Positions 61,764 to 64,000 of a DNA stretch of 64,000 nt are shown piece by piece. The stretch covers positions 186,001 through 250,000 of the forward strand of contig CAKOGP040001803.1 of NCBI GenBank assembly GCA_933822405.4. The letters run 5' to 3'. The position numbers and the translations under genes are program-made. Below the pieces are notes generated by a model, which was not told the origin of the DNA, searched no databases, and worked only from the letters and a program-made list of their open reading frames with translations. This stretch comes from Cylindrotheca closterium (taxonomy: Eukaryota > Bacillariophyta > Bacillariophyceae > Bacillariales > Bacillariaceae). How positions within the stretch are numbered: the stretch's first letter is position 1; each line of letters opens with the position of its first letter.

Positions 61764-62235
61764 ATTTCATTTGTGTGTGAGTTGGGCTGTCTGTGAGAAA
61801 AAGTTGCGTGCCATGTCTTTTGTCGAACAGGATTCTGGTACACTGCTGCCGTACATTTTGGCTTCATTTGACATTTGTTCTTTGAAAGCTGGCATTCTAT
61901 GGTACACGTCACTCTACCGACGTCTGACGTCTGACCTTAGTGACGTCGTCCGAACAACACTCGTTAAGTACCATTTAAATCCAAGATATCAAAATAGTGC
62001 AGTACCTACCTAACCCATTCGGAAAAGGATTGGTACGACACGGATGGCAACAGCGAAGGTACCTTGCTATCTGTGGCTTTGAACAACAATCGTGAAATAC
62101 CATTCAAATCCAAGATATAGAATTGTATGTTCTCATTCGGCAAAGGAGTTGTACGACACGCATCGCAAAAGCAATGGTACCTTGCTATCGGTAGCTTTTA
62201 AATTTAGAAAAACTCTAGAGAATGACACGTTACTA
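61764..62235. other. Intergenic region with a tandem duplication and GACGTC cluster
   Basis: About 470 bp. Three GACGTC words lie in 61919-61947, upstream of the HSF start. A diverged tandem repeat occupies 61952-62197. No gene was found. Confidence 0.6.
61952..62197. repeat. Diverged tandem duplication (129 and about 117 bp)
   Basis: Copy 1 (61952-62080) and copy 2 (62081-62197) both begin GAACAACA and share AAATCCAAGATAT, CATTCGG/CAAAGGA, GTACGACACG and GGTACCTTGCTATC. They differ by many substitutions and a 12-bp indel, so the duplication is old. It contains no ORF of note. Confidence 0.8.
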
Positions 62236-63250
<1,015 letters not shown>

Positions 63251-63885
63251 TATGGATTTTTATCTATTGTATCTTCTTTCAAAACAGTCGCTCACTTACT
63301 GACTCAACATCAACAGCGAGACAATGATGAGTGATGATGGCCGACATAGATTCCTTCTCCATCCAATTCTACTTACCCTCTTCAACCGTGCAGGTTACCG
63401 ACTCTCGCTTCACTAATATTCAATTCAATTACATACCCAAACCGTCAACGCGACGGAATACTACAGTATGAATTCTCCTATGATGGTCTATGGCATCACA
63501 AGTATCGTTGATCAGAGAATTCACTTTCTCGTGATGAGAAGCTCGAGAATTTATCCTTCTCAAAATAAAAGCTTATCAAGCTCCTACGACAGCAAGCTGC
63601 CATCACTCTGTATTCTCAAATAGAAACACTACCGGAAGACGACGTACTGACGATTACTACAGAGTGTTATCTGTTGACGTGAAATCGCAGAGGTGTTTTC
63701 TGCGAAGTTGGAGAACAAAAGCCGTTGAGGGCAGTCTTGCGTTTTTTGTGATAAAAGGTATCTCATATTGGCGGGATACAGAAGTAGGATGCCTGAACAA
63801 ATAGCTCCAGCAACATAAAATAAAACAGTACTGTAGTTGACAAAATTGAGCACTAGTGTTATAGATAGCTTGACCCATCGTTATG
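63251..63885. other. Intergenic region upstream of the RRM gene
   Basis: About 630 AT-rich bp between two minus-strand genes. ORFs on both strands look random. A simple inverted element (GAGAATT ... AGAATTC) near 63520 is the only pattern. No gene is called. Confidence 0.4.
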
Positions 63886-64000
63886 CTAATCCGCCATGTC
63901 ACTGAATGACGAATCACTTCCCCCCGAATCTTCTGCACGTGTGGAATCAATACTATCTCCGCTTTGGTACTCGGAGTCTGCAGGTAGTCGAAAGCCTTCT
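63886..64000 (-). CDS. C-terminal tip of an unknown protein (partial at right edge)
   Basis: One minus-strand frame is open from the right edge to a TAG at 63886-63888 and reads an acidic, Ser-rich tail (SEYQSGDSIDSTRAEDSGG, ending SFSDMAD). Its composition is typical of a disordered C-terminus. With only about 37 residues it cannot be assigned. Confidence 0.4.
   Translation of the reverse strand, partial: EGFRLPADSEYQSGDSIDSTRAEDSGGSDSSFSDMAD

Overview
The window is nuclear DNA of a photosynthetic stramenopile, most likely a raphid pennate diatom. The basis for this is sequence-visible: genes are eukaryotic with short GT-AG introns (about 60-120 bp), several proteins begin with a signal peptide followed by an ASAFAP-like plastid-import motif (ADAFSP, VASFVP, SLAFFA, ASNAF), and the gene families are those expanded in diatoms (heat shock factor, NRT2, BspA-type and plant-type leucine-rich repeat proteins, WRKY19-type zinc fingers). 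The species is not claimed.

Layout. 1-5.3 kb: N-terminal part of a GCN1-like HEAT protein (minus, runs off the left edge), a coiled-coil/PH protein (plus) and a quinone-oxidoreductase-like MDR enzyme (minus). 6-9.4 kb: NRT2 nitrate transporter with a GC-AG intron, then a secretory-pathway membrane protein with a ubiquitin-like region. 9.5-13.6 kb: a 2OG-Fe(II) oxygenase with TPRs, a 5S rRNA gene whose 3' end is tandemly duplicated, an STK19-like winged-helix protein and a small hypothetical protein. 13.9-21.1 kb: a BspA-type LRR gene carrying two one-base frameshifts, a decayed LRR relic, an Asp/Asn beta-hydroxylase-sulfotransferase fusion, a ZNHIT3-type zinc finger protein and an intact BspA-type paralogue. 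21.3-23.2 kb: a plastid-targeted membrane protein and a VTI1 SNARE.

23.6-37.4 kb is a small family cluster: two inverted paralogues of a membrane-anchored plant-type LRR protein without a kinase domain, plus a truncated third member that keeps part of the 5' flank. Two organelle maintenance genes lie between the inverted pair: a plastid-targeted SpoU/TrmH RNA methyltransferase and a plastid-targeted Mfd-like transcription-repair coupling factor.

37.5-51.1 kb: a doubtful acidic ORF, a nodulin-like MFS transporter, a WRKY19-type zinc finger protein, an FHA-like protein of uncertain 5' structure, and MON2 with an 18-nt microexon. 51.6-64 kb: a plastid-targeted tandem-ApaG protein, a large disordered protein, the plastid co-chaperonin CPN20, a four-exon DUF1769 protein, a heat shock factor, a single-RRM RNA-binding protein and the C-terminal tip of another minus-strand gene.

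There is no operon logic. Shared themes are plastid biogenesis and maintenance (CPN20, ApaG protein, Mfd, SpoU methylase), membrane trafficking (MON2, VTI1), nutrient and stress response (NRT2, GCN1, HSF) and cell-surface LRR recognition. Intergenic DNA is enriched for two palindromic words, TACCGGTA and TGACGTCA.
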